Assembly (NCBI GenBank): GCA_965230065.1
Contig: OZ245942.1
Location: forward strand, 2,294,001 to 2,358,000
From: G965230065 sp965230065
GTDB lineage: Bacteria; Bacteroidota; Bacteroidia; Cytophagales; Cyclobacteriaceae
Length of the DNA: 64,000 nt
Reading direction: 5' to 3'
The notes beneath the pieces are model-generated. The model saw nothing but the letters and a program-made list of their open reading frames with translations. It ran no database searches and was not told the origin of the DNA. The position numbers and the translations under genes are program-made. Positions 52,439 through 62,155 of the stretch are shown here, piece after piece. How positions within the stretch are numbered: the first letter of the stretch is position 1; each line of letters begins with the position of its first letter.

Positions 52439-54946
52439 ATGAAAAGTACCATGCAAAAAACAATCATTATTTCAGGATGTATTTGTGCCTTCTCCATGTT
52501 TCTGCCCTTCTTTGTCTTTTCTCAGGAAACCCCGGTTGCACAGGATACCCTAACGGAAAAAGAGATAACACCCATTCCTGTTTCCGAAATCATCATACAA
52601 TCTGCCTCCCTTCAGGTGCAACTGAATGAAGAGTTTGAGCAAATAATAACTGAAGATGAAATAAATAAGCTGCACCAGCAGGTAGACACACTTTCTAAAA
52701 AAGTACAGCATGAATTGCAGGAACCGGCCCTTGAAAATATTCCTTCCCTCTCATTGCGGGAGCTCAAAAGGGAAGAAATGCTGATTGCTTCCCTGGACGA
52801 CCAGGTCTCACAATTTCAGGAAACCCTGATTGATGAAATCCATAACTTTGATGAGAAAATCACCAATATCAGGGCATTGGAAAACCTTTGGCAGCTCAGC
52901 TATGAAAATGCTGAAGCCAACAAGGGTTCACCTTTGATTATTTCCCGGGCACAAGCCACCCTCAACAAACTGGACAGCCTGAACCAACTGTTATCTGCCA
53001 AAGAAAATGTCATTATTCAGATGCTGGATGCCATCACCAATCAGCACGTACAAGTTACCCAGCGCCTGGATGCCGTGAATGAACAACTCACCGGGGGCGG
53101 GGATAATTTATATAGCAGAAAGTACTCTCCTTTGTACAAAATCTCCGAAATCGGAGAAACTGACATAACCCTGGCAAATGCCTGGCAGGATTTTTTTGAT
53201 GCCAACCGGGGATATTTTAAGGAGTATCTGAGTGATAATAGTTACCGTTTTTACTTCCATATTATGCTTGCTCTGGTATTATATGCTTTGCTGGTTTTTC
53301 TGGGCAGGCACCATCAACCTCCCCCTCCACCCCTGCCTTATTACCAAAAGGTAACCGAAGTATTGTTAGGGTACCCTTTTGTATCCACCTTATTGTTTAT
53401 CCTGTATATTGTGCCGGTGGTTTACCCGAAAGCCCCGGTGATTTTTTCCAATTCACTTTCCCTTTTTCTCATTATTCCTTTTCTGATCCTCACAGTCAGG
53501 ATACTTCCTGCCAGGCTTCATTTGGGCATATATGGGCTTGCCCTGGCATTTGCCTGCGACCGTATCTACTCGGTGTTTCCCACAGAATCCCTGTTAGGCA
53601 GGGGACTCATTTTTATAAGTGCTATCCTGCTGTTGGCGGTCAATATTTACGCGATTAAAACCATTTACAGGCAACAGTGGATACACAGAAAGGGAGTCAG
53701 GAATTTGATATTATTTTTCCTGGCGATATTCGCATTGATAAGCTTTGGCGGCATCATAGCCAATGTAGAAGGATATATTTTTGTAGCTGAACTTTGGGTA
53801 ATCTCCACCCGCCAGAGTTTATACGGAGGCATCCTGACGGTAATCGTGGCCTGTTTAGTCATTGGGTTGGTCAATATTTTTCTTAATAAAGTACTGGCAA
53901 AAAAAATTCAGTCGGTGCAAAGAAACACTGATGCCATCCGGAAAGCGTTTATACCTTTCATACTCATCCTCTTCTTATATTTATGGTTTGATTTCGTTTT
54001 GGGAAAGTACCAGCTACAATCTGAGTTTTACGGATGGATTGCTTCTATTTGGAGCTTTGCCATTGAGCTGGGTAGTGTAAACATCACAGCAGGAAACATC
54101 ATGCTCTTTTTCTTTACTTTATGGCTGAGCACGGTCATCGCCCGCGTCATCTGTGCCTTGCTCGAGGATGATGTGTTGCCGCAATTCAAACTGGACAGGG
54201 GTGTGCCTTATACCGTTACCCTGCTGGTGCGGTACACGATAATCACCTTGGGTTTTTTTCTGGCCATTGCCACGGCAGGTATTCCTTTAACCAGCCTCAC
54301 CGTAATTTTGGGGGCATTCAGTGTGGGCATTGGTTTTGGTTTGCAAAATATTTTCAATAACCTGGTATCCGGGCTTATTCTGGCTTTTGAGCGCCCTCTT
54401 AAAATTGGCGATACGATTGAAGTTGGTACTTTGGTAGGCAATGTTCGCTCTATCGGGGTGCGTTCCAGCAATATACGCTCTTTTGACGGGGCCGATGTAA
54501 TTGTGCCCAACGGCAGCCTGATTGCCAATGATGTGGTCAACTGGACACACTCCGACAGGCAAAGGCGTATTGAAGTAATCGCCGGGGTTTCTTACGATGC
54601 CGACCCCAATACGGTGTACGATCTGTTAATGAATATCCTGCAACAACATGAAGATGTCATAAAATTTCCGGAACCTGTTGTTTTCTTTCACAACATGGGC
54701 GAAAGCTCCCTGGATTTCAGGATGCTGTTCTGGACGGATAACTCCGGCGAATGGGTCAGGATCAGAAGTGAGGTCATTTTTCAGGTATTCTATAAATTGA
54801 AAGAAGCCGGTATAGAAATTCCTTATCCGCAGCGCGATTTGCACTTAAAGTCGGGAGGATGGGGAAACGGTGAAAGTAACCTTCCGGGTTCAGTAAAACC
54901 CAAAATAAAGGAAAGTTCACAAAACAATCCAGGGCAGGATAACTAA
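52439..54946 (+). CDS. Large mechanosensitive ion channel (MscS family)
   Basis: 835 residues. A signal peptide (ending V-F-S-Q) precedes a periplasmic coiled-coil domain (to about residue 270), then about ten membrane segments. The C-terminal pore and beta domain begins near G-L-Q-N-I-F-N-N-L-V-S-G (about 630) and includes A-F-E-R-P-L-K-I-G-D-T-I and V-P-N-G-S-L. This is the large MscK-like layout. The start could be M5 (52451). The C-terminus is about 40 residues of disordered sequence. Confidence 0.9.
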   Translation: MKSTMQKTIIISGCICAFSMFLPFFVFSQETPVAQDTLTEKEITPIPVSEIIIQSASLQVQLNEEFEQIITEDEINKLHQQVDTLSKKVQHELQEPALENIPSLSLRELKREEMLIASLDDQVSQFQETLIDEIHNFDEKITNIRALENLWQLSYENAEANKGSPLIISRAQATLNKLDSLNQLLSAKENVIIQMLDAITNQHVQVTQRLDAVNEQLTGGGDNLYSRKYSPLYKISEIGETDITLANAWQDFFDANRGYFKEYLSDNSYRFYFHIMLALVLYALLVFLGRHHQPPPPPLPYYQKVTEVLLGYPFVSTLLFILYIVPVVYPKAPVIFSNSLSLFLIIPFLILTVRILPARLHLGIYGLALAFACDRIYSVFPTESLLGRGLIFISAILLLAVNIYAIKTIYRQQWIHRKGVRNLILFFLAIFALISFGGIIANVEGYIFVAELWVISTRQSLYGGILTVIVACLVIGLVNIFLNKVLAKKIQSVQRNTDAIRKAFIPFILILFLYLWFDFVLGKYQLQSEFYGWIASIWSFAIELGSVNITAGNIMLFFFTLWLSTVIARVICALLEDDVLPQFKLDRGVPYTVTLLVRYTIITLGFFLAIATAGIPLTSLTVILGAFSVGIGFGLQNIFNNLVSGLILAFERPLKIGDTIEVGTLVGNVRSIGVRSSNIRSFDGADVIVPNGSLIANDVVNWTHSDRQRRIEVIAGVSYDADPNTVYDLLMNILQQHEDVIKFPEPVVFFHNMGESSLDFRMLFWTDNSGEWVRIRSEVIFQVFYKLKEAGIEIPYPQRDLHLKSGGWGNGESNLPGSVKPKIKESSQNNPGQDN

Positions 54947-54952
54947 CAGGGT

Positions 54953-55063
54953 ATGCCTGGGTTTGCATTGTACCCTAGTGTTACCGAAAAAGGCAGGGTG
55001 CGGGCCGACTTCAAGTTTGACCTGAAATACGACCTTCCGCTTGATTTTCACTTCAGTCAATGA
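54953..55063 (+). pseudogene. Fragment of an outer-membrane DUF481-type gene
   Basis: A 36-codon frame encodes Y-P-S-V-T-E-K-G-R-V-R-A-D-F-K-F-D-L-K-Y-D-L-P-L-D-F, resembling a strand pair of DUF481-type barrels, and ends at TGA 55061-55063. No signal peptide or other strands are present. It looks like the remnant of a truncated gene behind the MscS gene. Low similarity and short length make this tentative. Confidence 0.45.
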
Positions 55064-55143
55064 GCGGAAATGATACAATAAACATCAATTAAAAAGACCG
55101 TTTATACCCGGCATTATTATACCAACTTGTAAAAACCAGCAAA

Positions 55144-55551
55144 ATGAGCAAGAAATCAGCTTTAAAAATCATGTTTTTCATACTCGGAATAATTTTGATA
55201 TTTCATTTCCTGATTATCACAGGGCAAATCCCTTATGATGTAGTATGGGCAGGAAGACTTGAATCAGTGGAAGAAATGAAATCATTTGAATTGTTTTCAA
55301 TACTTCTGAATATTTTTATGTTGGTTGTGCTTTTGATAAAGTACAATCACGTGCATAGAGGAAAAAGAAATAAGTTTGTTGACATACTTATTTGGGTTTT
55401 CGTGGTCTTTTTTGCGCTAAATACCGTAGGCAATCTATTTGCTCAAAATAAGTTTGAGTTGATTTTTGGAACCTTGTTAACGCTTTGTTCATCAATCCTG
55501 TGCTTTGTAATTGTAAAAAAAGAAAAAGCGAAAACACGACAAACTTTTTAA
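55144..55551 (+). CDS. Small membrane protein, four segments
   Basis: 135 residues with hydrophobic segments at about 10-28, 50-65, 80-98 and 104-122, and basic ends. Not recognised; conserved hypothetical proteins of this kind are common in Bacteroidota. The N-terminus is basic and the C-terminal end is cytoplasmic (K-K-E-K-A-K-T-R). No operon partner is clear. Confidence 0.7.
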   Translation: MSKKSALKIMFFILGIILIFHFLIITGQIPYDVVWAGRLESVEEMKSFELFSILLNIFMLVVLLIKYNHVHRGKRNKFVDILIWVFVVFFALNTVGNLFAQNKFELIFGTLLTLCSSILCFVIVKKEKAKTRQTF

Positions 55552-55687
55552 GAGTTTACCTGGTTCAGCTTTCCCGGTTTTACCTTGCTAAACCTTAATA
55601 AGTACATAATAGTAAATTTCCTGTCCGTACCACAAAAGATAAAATTATTACCCCTTTTGTATCAGATTTATTACTTTAGTTACTAAG

Positions 55688-56428
55688 ATGAAAGTATTAG
55701 CACTATACAATTTAAAAGGAGGGGTTGGCAAAACCTCAGCTTGTGTAAACCTTGCCTATCTTGCTGCCCGTGAGGGCGCCAAAACCTTGATTTGGGATTT
55801 GGATCCACAAAGTAGTGCCACTTTTTACCTGGATAAAAAAAACAAACTGAAAGGCGGTTTGGAGAGAATTCTTAAAAAGAAATCTTCCCTTGAAAAAGCA
55901 ATTAAAAAAACAGATTACGAAAACCTGTTCATTATTCCTGCTGAAATCAACCACAGAGAGGTGGATCTGGTGCTGGATGACTTAAAAAAGTCGGACACCC
56001 GCCTGAAAAAAGCACTTGCTGCTATCAAAGGAGATTTTGATTATGTATTTATTGATGCTCCTCCCATGCTAACCCTGCTTTCAGAAAATATTTTTAACTC
56101 TTCCGATGCTGTTATTTCACCTATGATACCTTCTGTATTATCTGAAAGAACGTACCTTCAGGTGAAGGGCTTTTTTAAGGAAAATAAGTTGAAACCAAAA
56201 AAACTTGTGCCGTTTTTTAATATGGTAGACCTACGGCGGAACCTGCATAAGCAAACCCTGGCTGAGTTTTCAAATGGAAAAACCCAATCCTTAAAAACTT
56301 TTATTCCCAATTCCAGTATTGTAGAAAAAATGGGGCTGCACCAAAGCCCGGTGGGGGAGTTTGCGCCCCGCTCCAAACCGGCCATAGCTTTCAGGGAATT
56401 GTGGGCAGAAGTGAAAGAACTCGTTTAA
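55688..56428 (+). CDS. ParA family ATPase
   Basis: 246 residues. The deviant Walker A is K10-G-G-V-G-K-T16, Walker A' is D-L-D-P-Q-S-S-A-T, and the Walker B region is Y-V-F-I-D-A-P-P. This is the ParA/MinD fold. No parB or chromosome-partition partner is adjacent, so it is an orphan ParA that may position an envelope or cell-polar structure rather than DNA. The location far from the origin genes is consistent with that. Confidence 0.93.
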   Translation: MKVLALYNLKGGVGKTSACVNLAYLAAREGAKTLIWDLDPQSSATFYLDKKNKLKGGLERILKKKSSLEKAIKKTDYENLFIIPAEINHREVDLVLDDLKKSDTRLKKALAAIKGDFDYVFIDAPPMLTLLSENIFNSSDAVISPMIPSVLSERTYLQVKGFFKENKLKPKKLVPFFNMVDLRRNLHKQTLAEFSNGKTQSLKTFIPNSSIVEKMGLHQSPVGEFAPRSKPAIAFRELWAEVKELV

Positions 56429-56630
56429 GTAGTGCCGTGGAAGATAAACCGGCATGCTACTTCCATTATCACATATTCAATATCCTGTTTCCCGATGGTT
56501 TTGCGCAATTTTGGCACAGGCACATCCAATGGAATATTTTATCAAAGCCTATATTCGGAATAGGAAGGAAAATTAAATATCTTTCCCGTAATATGACTAT
56601 TAATACCCATACTACCTAAACCTATTTATC

Positions 56631-57398
56631 ATGAAAAAAACCATCTTCTCTCTGGCAGTATTGCTTCTACCTGTTATGATATTTGCTCAGAACCAGGAAG
56701 CAGACATCGACCCGGTGGCCGTACTCATTCTCGATCGCATGAGTGAAGTCATAGGTGAGCTTGGCTCATGCAGCTATACACTCAATACTTCACAGGATAT
56801 GCAGGACAACACCTTTTTCCTCCCCGAACAGGGCCTTGGCCTGGTAAAGCATTTTACAGATAATGAGGTGTACATGGTGGGACCTGATAAAATGATGGTT
56901 AATACTAATGGAGACAAGGGACATCAGGGCTATTGGTACAATGGGGAAGTACTCGCTTATTACTCTTACGACGAAAATAATTTTGCTGTGATAGATGCTC
57001 CTCCTACAATTCTGGAAACTATATACCAGGCAAATGAAGAGTATGGCATAGAATTTCCTGCTGCTGATTTTTTCAACCCTTTCTTTACTGATGATCTTCT
57101 TATCCATAGCAATAAATTACGCTACCTCGGCACTATGCAAATTGACGGTAAGGAGTGTTTCCGAATAATCTCTGCCAGTAAAGAAAGAAACGTTCAGCTC
57201 TGGATATCAAATGATGCACTCACGCTTCCTGTAAAAATGGTGATTGTAGATTTTACTGAAGACCATAACCCGCAGTATGAAGCTACCTTTTCTAACTGGC
57301 AAATCAACCCTGACCTGCCAGGGGCACTTTTCGATTTTATGCCCCCCCCCAATGCTTCAGAAATTATGTTGATGTCTAAAAAAATGAATAACCAGTAA
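56631..57398 (+). CDS. DUF2092 domain-containing exported protein
   Basis: 255 residues with signal peptide (residues 1-20, ending I-F-A-Q). The layout of a lipid-binding beta sandwich with S-Y-T-L-N-T and a C-terminal Y-E-A-T-F-S-N-W-Q-I-N-P fits DUF2092/LolA-like proteins. It is ten bases before the next gene, so the two form an operon with the DUF6515 gene. Function unknown. Confidence 0.85.
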   Translation: MKKTIFSLAVLLLPVMIFAQNQEADIDPVAVLILDRMSEVIGELGSCSYTLNTSQDMQDNTFFLPEQGLGLVKHFTDNEVYMVGPDKMMVNTNGDKGHQGYWYNGEVLAYYSYDENNFAVIDAPPTILETIYQANEEYGIEFPAADFFNPFFTDDLLIHSNKLRYLGTMQIDGKECFRIISASKERNVQLWISNDALTLPVKMVIVDFTEDHNPQYEATFSNWQINPDLPGALFDFMPPPNASEIMLMSKKMNNQ

Positions 57399-57408
57399 AT
57401 ACCTAGCC

Positions 57409-58356
57409 ATGAAAATTAGCAACTACTTTTTATACGCCATTGCAACCCTGGCAATATTGATTTTACAGCCGCTTGAAACAGAGGCGCAACGGCTCCAGCG
57501 GGGAGCGGCTTCAAGGGCACATAGACCTAATATGTCAAGACCTGCTGGTGCACCCCAACGAACAATCAACGGAGGTAGCAGACAGCTTCCCAACCGTCAG
57601 GTGCAGCGTCCGGCCAATGCCAGGCAGCCCATTTCTAACAGAACCTCCGGCAGCACATCCAATACTGGCAACAGGGTGTCGCAGGATAAGAAGGCTAATA
57701 TTGGAAATAAAGTGAATGCCGGAAATAAGGTAAATATTGACAACAGCAGGAAAAATGTTAATATCAATATAGATAACAGCAAAGATATTAACATCAGAAA
57801 TAACCGGAATACGGTGGTGAGGCGCAACCCCGTACCCTATCGCAGGCCACCGTATGTGTGGGGGGGCTTCCGGTTTTATGCCTATCATCCTTATTATTAT
57901 CATCCGTACAGGCCTTATTACTGGGGGCCGGTGTGGCATCCCTGGGGCTTTTTTGTAGCTACGCTGGCAGCTACGGCTATTATCATTTCCGTTGAAAACC
58001 AACAGTACCATTACGACCAGGGTGTGTATTACGTTGAAAGTGATGGGGGGTACACCGTTGTGCAGGCTCCCGTTGGGGCTAGTATTAAGGTGCTGCCTGA
58101 AGGCTCAGAAACGGTAGAGGTGAACGAAACCACCAATAATTATTATTATGGTGGAACTTATTATGAAAAATCGGATGGTGGATATACGGTAGTTCCTCCT
58201 ACTTCCGGTACATTGGTAGAAAAGCTGCCCGAGGGTGGTGAGGAGACCAAAGTGGGAGATGTAACGTATGTCAAATACGGGGAAACCTATTACCAGCCGG
58301 TGCAGGTAGACGGGAAGGATATGTACGAAGTAGTGGATGTGGAATCGGAATCATAA
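57409..58356 (+). CDS. DUF6515 family protein
   Basis: 315 residues. A signal peptide is followed by a low-complexity region rich in R, N and Q (residues 30-140, including N-I-D-N-S repeats), then a Y/P/H-rich stretch (Y-H-P-Y-Y-Y-H-P-Y-R-P-Y-Y) and one hydrophobic segment. The C-terminal half has two copies of a Y-Y-x-x-x-G-G-Y-T-V-V unit with L-P-E-G. The family is recalled as DUF6515 and often follows DUF2092. It is probably in the periplasm or outer membrane. Confidence 0.85.
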   Translation: MKISNYFLYAIATLAILILQPLETEAQRLQRGAASRAHRPNMSRPAGAPQRTINGGSRQLPNRQVQRPANARQPISNRTSGSTSNTGNRVSQDKKANIGNKVNAGNKVNIDNSRKNVNINIDNSKDINIRNNRNTVVRRNPVPYRRPPYVWGGFRFYAYHPYYYHPYRPYYWGPVWHPWGFFVATLAATAIIISVENQQYHYDQGVYYVESDGGYTVVQAPVGASIKVLPEGSETVEVNETTNNYYYGGTYYEKSDGGYTVVPPTSGTLVEKLPEGGEETKVGDVTYVKYGETYYQPVQVDGKDMYEVVDVESES

Positions 58357-58386
58357 AGCGAATATGCAAAATACCGCCGTACTCCT

Positions 58387-58509
58387 GTGCTGCACCAACG
58401 CTGGAAACAGAGCCTAAAAAGAATCCGTGCATTGCTCTTGATAAGTGGTATGCTGCTCGTCCTAAGTGCCATTAGTTTTTTTGATGGGTTTTCGGGAATT
58501 TTTAAATAA
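58387..58509 (+). CDS. 40-codon membrane peptide frame (tentative)
   Basis: A frame open from the DUF6515 stop has a GTG at 58387 and encodes 40 residues: a basic start (Q-R-W-K-Q-S-L-K-R-I-R), one hydrophobic helix (A-L-L-L-I-S-G-M-L-L-V-L-S-A-I) and F-D-G-F-S-G. It overlaps the promoter of the porin gene at its end. It might be a small membrane protein or a C-terminal extension of DUF6515 lost by a stop codon. Coding is uncertain. Confidence 0.25.
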   Translation: MLHQRWKQSLKRIRALLLISGMLLVLSAISFFDGFSGIFK

Positions 58510-58514
58510 ATTTG
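58480..58514 (+). promoter_or_regulatory. Putative promoter of the porin gene
   Basis: TTTG at 58480-58483, 23 bases, TAAATTTG at 58507-58514 (TAnnTTTG). The implied start near 58521 gives a leader of about 66 bases to ATG 58587. Confidence 0.5.
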
Positions 58515-58586
58515 CCCGCCCCCCGCAAGCACTTTTGCGTGTTTAGTTCCTGTGTTACGCATGCTATTAATCAGAGTTGTACTTGT

Positions 58587-59783
58587 ATGTTAAAACCCTT
58601 TCTCATTGTCATATCAGTTTTTTTTATTTATACGAATACAAAGGCACAAGACAGTACTGCCATCCAAAAACCCGCCGTTAATGTAACCTATGGTAGCAAA
58701 GGCTTTCAATTTCAGACAACCGATAACAGGTTTCTTTTACATATAGAATCAAGGTTACAGTTCAGGTTTGCTACACCTGCCGACCAAGATCCTGTTACGT
58801 TTGATGATTTTGATGAGGATACCCGAAATATTTTTAAAATCAACCGGGCACGCCTGAAAGTGGGCGGGCATGCCTTCCAGCCCTGGCTTAAGTACTATTG
58901 GGAATATGACGTGGTAGGAAGCCAGTTGTTGGATTTCAGGCTAATGATAGAAAAATGGTCTTTTTTAAAGCTTAAAGCCGGGCAATGGAAAATTGAGTAC
59001 AGCCGCGAACGTGTCATTTCTTCGGGCAAACAGCAAATGGTAGACCGCTCTATCATCAACCGCCCCTTTACGCTGGATCGCCAGCAGGGTGTAACGATAT
59101 ACGGGAGGTTGAAGGATGGTGGCATGGCCGACTTCAACTACTGGGTAGCCGTACTTACCGGCAATGGCAGGGGGGCTACCAATAACGACGATAAACATCT
59201 GATGTACACCACCCGCCTCCAGTGGAACTTCATGGGAAGGGGACTGGCCATGACTGGCTCTGATACCGATTATTATGAAAAACTGACCGGCCTGCTGGCC
59301 TTTGCAGCCGTGACCAACCGCAGCCCATACACCCGGTTTTCTTCATCAGGGGGTGGTGAACTGGAAAATTTTCCTCCAGGCCAACCGGGACAGTACCGTG
59401 TAAACCAATGGCTGCAGGAATCGGCCATTATGCGGAGAGGATTTTCCTGGCAGCAGGAGTTCCACTGGAAGCGCATCAATGACCTGTTAAACAATACTAC
59501 CACAACCATGGTGGGTGGATACGCCCAAACCGGATATTTCTTTCATTATTTGTGGAATTGGGTGCCAAAGCCCCTGGAAACGGCTTTGCGGTATGCCGTG
59601 TACCGCCCCGACCTTTCCATTGGTGACAACCTGCAGCAGGAATTTGGCCTGGCAGGCAATTGGTTTTTTAACGGACACCGAAATAAACTCACTACCGAAA
59701 TAACCTATTTTGTGTTTGGGGAAGAAGAACTCAACCGGGCCGATCAGTTCCGTTTCAGGGTGCAATGGGATATTTCTCTGTAA
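58587..59783 (+). CDS. Porin of the phosphate-selective O/P family
   Basis: 398 residues. A signal peptide ends near T-K-A-Q. A beta-barrel follows with F-K-I-N-R-A-R-L-K-V-G-G and L-R-A/K-A-G-Q-W-K, and the protein ends in an aromatic-rich strand (F-R-V-Q-W-D-I-S-L). The layout matches OprO/OprP-like porins that pass phosphate or other anions. ATG 58587 is chosen over 58512 because a -7 element ends at 58514. It lies upstream of composite element copy 3. Confidence 0.88.
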   Translation: MLKPFLIVISVFFIYTNTKAQDSTAIQKPAVNVTYGSKGFQFQTTDNRFLLHIESRLQFRFATPADQDPVTFDDFDEDTRNIFKINRARLKVGGHAFQPWLKYYWEYDVVGSQLLDFRLMIEKWSFLKLKAGQWKIEYSRERVISSGKQQMVDRSIINRPFTLDRQQGVTIYGRLKDGGMADFNYWVAVLTGNGRGATNNDDKHLMYTTRLQWNFMGRGLAMTGSDTDYYEKLTGLLAFAAVTNRSPYTRFSSSGGGELENFPPGQPGQYRVNQWLQESAIMRRGFSWQQEFHWKRINDLLNNTTTTMVGGYAQTGYFFHYLWNWVPKPLETALRYAVYRPDLSIGDNLQQEFGLAGNWFFNGHRNKLTTEITYFVFGEEELNRADQFRFRVQWDISL

Positions 59784-59846
59784 ATTTATCCCTATTTCCT
59801 GAACAGGTGTAATGTGTAGTCGTTATGTTTGTAGTACGATATAAAC

Positions 59847-59921
59847 TTGCCAAACATTTAAAAATTTTGGCAAGTATCTTTTAGTTTACTCTGTTATCAA
59901 AGGTTATTTATCTGACCTTTG
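59847..59921 (+). promoter_or_regulatory. Composite operator-promoter element, copy 3
   Basis: TTGCCAA (59847-59853), 13 bases, TTGGCAA (59867-59873), GT, then T-G-T-T-A-T-C-A-A at 59892-59900 and GACCTTTG (59914-59921). The distance from the right arm to the box is 40 bases. Gene at 60067 follows with a leader of about 140 bases. The palindromic core is the same as in copies 1 and 2. Confidence 0.75.
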
Positions 59922-60066
59922 GAAAAATTATTTTCTGGTTTTTATTAACGGAATAACTGATTTCCCTTTGGGAATGCTCTTGCACTTTCAGCCACTTTGC
60001 AAGATGATTTTATCAGGGTATTAAATTTTCACATAAAGCTTTACTAATCGGCAAGTTTGCCCAACC

Positions 60067-61494
60067 ATGCAACACTACTACTGGCTGATAATTATACTGC
60101 TGATAGCCCCAAAAGCCTATGCCCAGGATACACAATACTGGACCCAGCAGTTTGGGAGCCGTTCTGCCCTGATGTCGGGCGCTGTAGTGGGCGGTTCTGA
60201 TGATAATACCATGGTGTATTACAATCCGGGTGCGCTGGGTTTTATGGAAGATGCCTCCATTTCCATCAATGCCAATGTATATAGAATTGAAAACATCCGG
60301 ATTTTTAATGCCCTTGGGCAGGAGGCCGATTTTAAAAGCAGCCAGATTGCCTCGGTGCCCCTGCTGGCCGGAGGAATGCTGAAAACCAAAAAAGACAAGT
60401 GGAAGATTGGGTATGCCATCATTTCCCCGGTCAACTTCAGCTTCAAAGGTACTGCCCGTGTTGACGGAGAATACGAACTGATTGACGATAACGAAAGCCC
60501 CGGAATGGAAGCTCTGGTGGGCGAATCCAGCATTACCTCAAAACTTTCAGACGTAATGTTGGGCATAGGCGTGGGCCGTGCCCTTAACGATCACTGGTCG
60601 GTAGGGCTTACCCATCTGTTTTCGGTGCGCTCGCAGGTTTACCAGCGCAATTTTTCCGCACACATGTTTTTGAACGATGACACACAAACCCAGGTAGGTG
60701 CCAGTCGCGTACAGAATGTAGATTATTTTAATGTACGGTATATGGCCAAGTTAGGCGTGGCTTACAGAAGAGGAGGATGGTCGTTTGGGTTTACACTGAC
60801 CACACCCTCAGTACGCATCCTGGGCAATGGCACCGTAGCCGCGGATGTTTCTGTTCATAACTACAAAATAAATGGTACTGACCGTGACGACGGGGTAGCC
60901 AGCGATAGGCAGGAAAAACTGAAAAGTACTTACAAATCACCTCTTACGGTAGCAGGAGGCATCAATTATGCATGGGGCCGTTCCATATTGGGCGTAACCC
61001 TGCAATACTATGGAAACATTGAAAACTATGACATTTTAAGGGCTGAGCCTGCTGCTTTTGTACGCCCCCCTGAGTTGTACCCCAACCTGGGAAGTGATGA
61101 GTTCCTTCGTGTAAGAAGTGCCGCCCGCCCGGTGTTGAATATTGCTCTTGGCTATGAGTATCTATTAAATGAAAACGTATCGTTGATTACCAGCCTTCGA
61201 AACGATATGACGTATTACAAAGACCCAACAATCAATGGAAGGGGTATTGATACCATCATCAGCAGTTGGGATATTTACCATTTTGTAACCGGTGCCACCA
61301 TCAGCCGTGAGCGGAGCAGCCTGAGTATTGGATTACTGTTAAGCATGGGGACAAACAATGAATATGAACAGGATGGCAACCTGGGCAATATACCGGAAGG
61401 GAATATATTAGATGGCTCTACCACAATAACCCAGGCAAACTATTTTTCAGTTGGGGTGCTGTTGGGTTATACATTTAACTTCAAGAAATTCTGA
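60067..61494 (+). CDS. FadL/OmpP1-type outer membrane transport protein
   Basis: 475 residues. A signal peptide ends near A-Y-A-Q. The N-terminal Y-Y-N-P-G-A-L is the characteristic FadL hatch motif, and the rest is a 14-strand barrel. FadL proteins take up hydrophobic compounds such as fatty acids or aromatic molecules. It is preceded by composite element copy 3. The next gene, another barrel, is 46 bases downstream and has its own -7 element. Confidence 0.88.
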   Translation: MQHYYWLIIILLIAPKAYAQDTQYWTQQFGSRSALMSGAVVGGSDDNTMVYYNPGALGFMEDASISINANVYRIENIRIFNALGQEADFKSSQIASVPLLAGGMLKTKKDKWKIGYAIISPVNFSFKGTARVDGEYELIDDNESPGMEALVGESSITSKLSDVMLGIGVGRALNDHWSVGLTHLFSVRSQVYQRNFSAHMFLNDDTQTQVGASRVQNVDYFNVRYMAKLGVAYRRGGWSFGFTLTTPSVRILGNGTVAADVSVHNYKINGTDRDDGVASDRQEKLKSTYKSPLTVAGGINYAWGRSILGVTLQYYGNIENYDILRAEPAAFVRPPELYPNLGSDEFLRVRSAARPVLNIALGYEYLLNENVSLITSLRNDMTYYKDPTINGRGIDTIISSWDIYHFVTGATISRERSSLSIGLLLSMGTNNEYEQDGNLGNIPEGNILDGSTTITQANYFSVGVLLGYTFNFKKF

Positions 61495-61513
61495 AACATT
61501 GAGTTACAATACC

Positions 61514-61521
61514 TATATTTG
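61514..61521 (+). promoter_or_regulatory. Putative -7 element for the barrel gene at 61541
   Basis: TATATTTG fits TAnnTTTG. The implied start near 61528 gives a short leader of about 13 bases. No -33 box at the usual distance was found. Confidence 0.4.
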
Positions 61522-61540
61522 AAATAAATAAAACTACCTT

Positions 61541-62155
61541 ATGAAGAAACTGATTTTTATCTCCTCAATTTTTATATTTTTTTCTGCTGGTGACTCCGTA
61601 TATGCTCAAAGTGTAGAACTGACCCCTATTGCAGGGTATACTTTCCCTGAAAGGTTTGATGTAAACCAGGGGGAAGCCAGGGTTTCCGGCGGGTTTACCT
61701 ACGGGGGCATTCTCACCTTTGATATTAATGATAATTATGGTGTTGAGCTAATCTATACCCGGCAGGATGCGGATGCGGAAGTTAACTCATTTTACCTGGT
61801 TGAGCGTAATGTTCCCGTAAGTGTGAATTATATTCAGGCCGGGGGAGCGCGTTACTTTCCGGTAAATGCCATGACCCGTTTTTTTGCAGGCTTAAATTTA
61901 GGGGCGGCAGGGCTGGTGCCTAAAGAAGAATATGAGCAGGGGTGGTTATTTGCCGTGGGGTTGAAAGGTGGCGTAAAATATTATTTTACCGACCGGGTAG
62001 GCTTGCGCGTACAGGCCAACATGCAAATGCCCGTACAATGGGCGGGTGCCGGCTTTTTTATTGGAACAGGAGGCAGCGGTGTTACCGTTGATACGTTTTC
62101 TACCATTTTCCAGTTTAGCTTTACCGGAGGACTGGTTTTTAAGCTCAGCCCCTGA
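61541..62155 (+). CDS. Outer membrane beta-barrel protein
   Basis: 204 residues. A signal peptide ends near V-Y-A-Q. The remaining sequence shows alternating strands (Y-G-V-E-L-I-Y-T-R and G-L-R-V-Q-A-N-M-Q-M-P) of an eight-stranded barrel of the OmpW/OmpA type, with aromatic girdle residues. It ends in L-V-F-K-L-S-P. Function unknown, likely structural or small-molecule binding. Confidence 0.75.
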   Translation: MKKLIFISSIFIFFSAGDSVYAQSVELTPIAGYTFPERFDVNQGEARVSGGFTYGGILTFDINDNYGVELIYTRQDADAEVNSFYLVERNVPVSVNYIQAGGARYFPVNAMTRFFAGLNLGAAGLVPKEEYEQGWLFAVGLKGGVKYYFTDRVGLRVQANMQMPVQWAGAGFFIGTGGSGVTVDTFSTIFQFSFTGGLVFKLSP

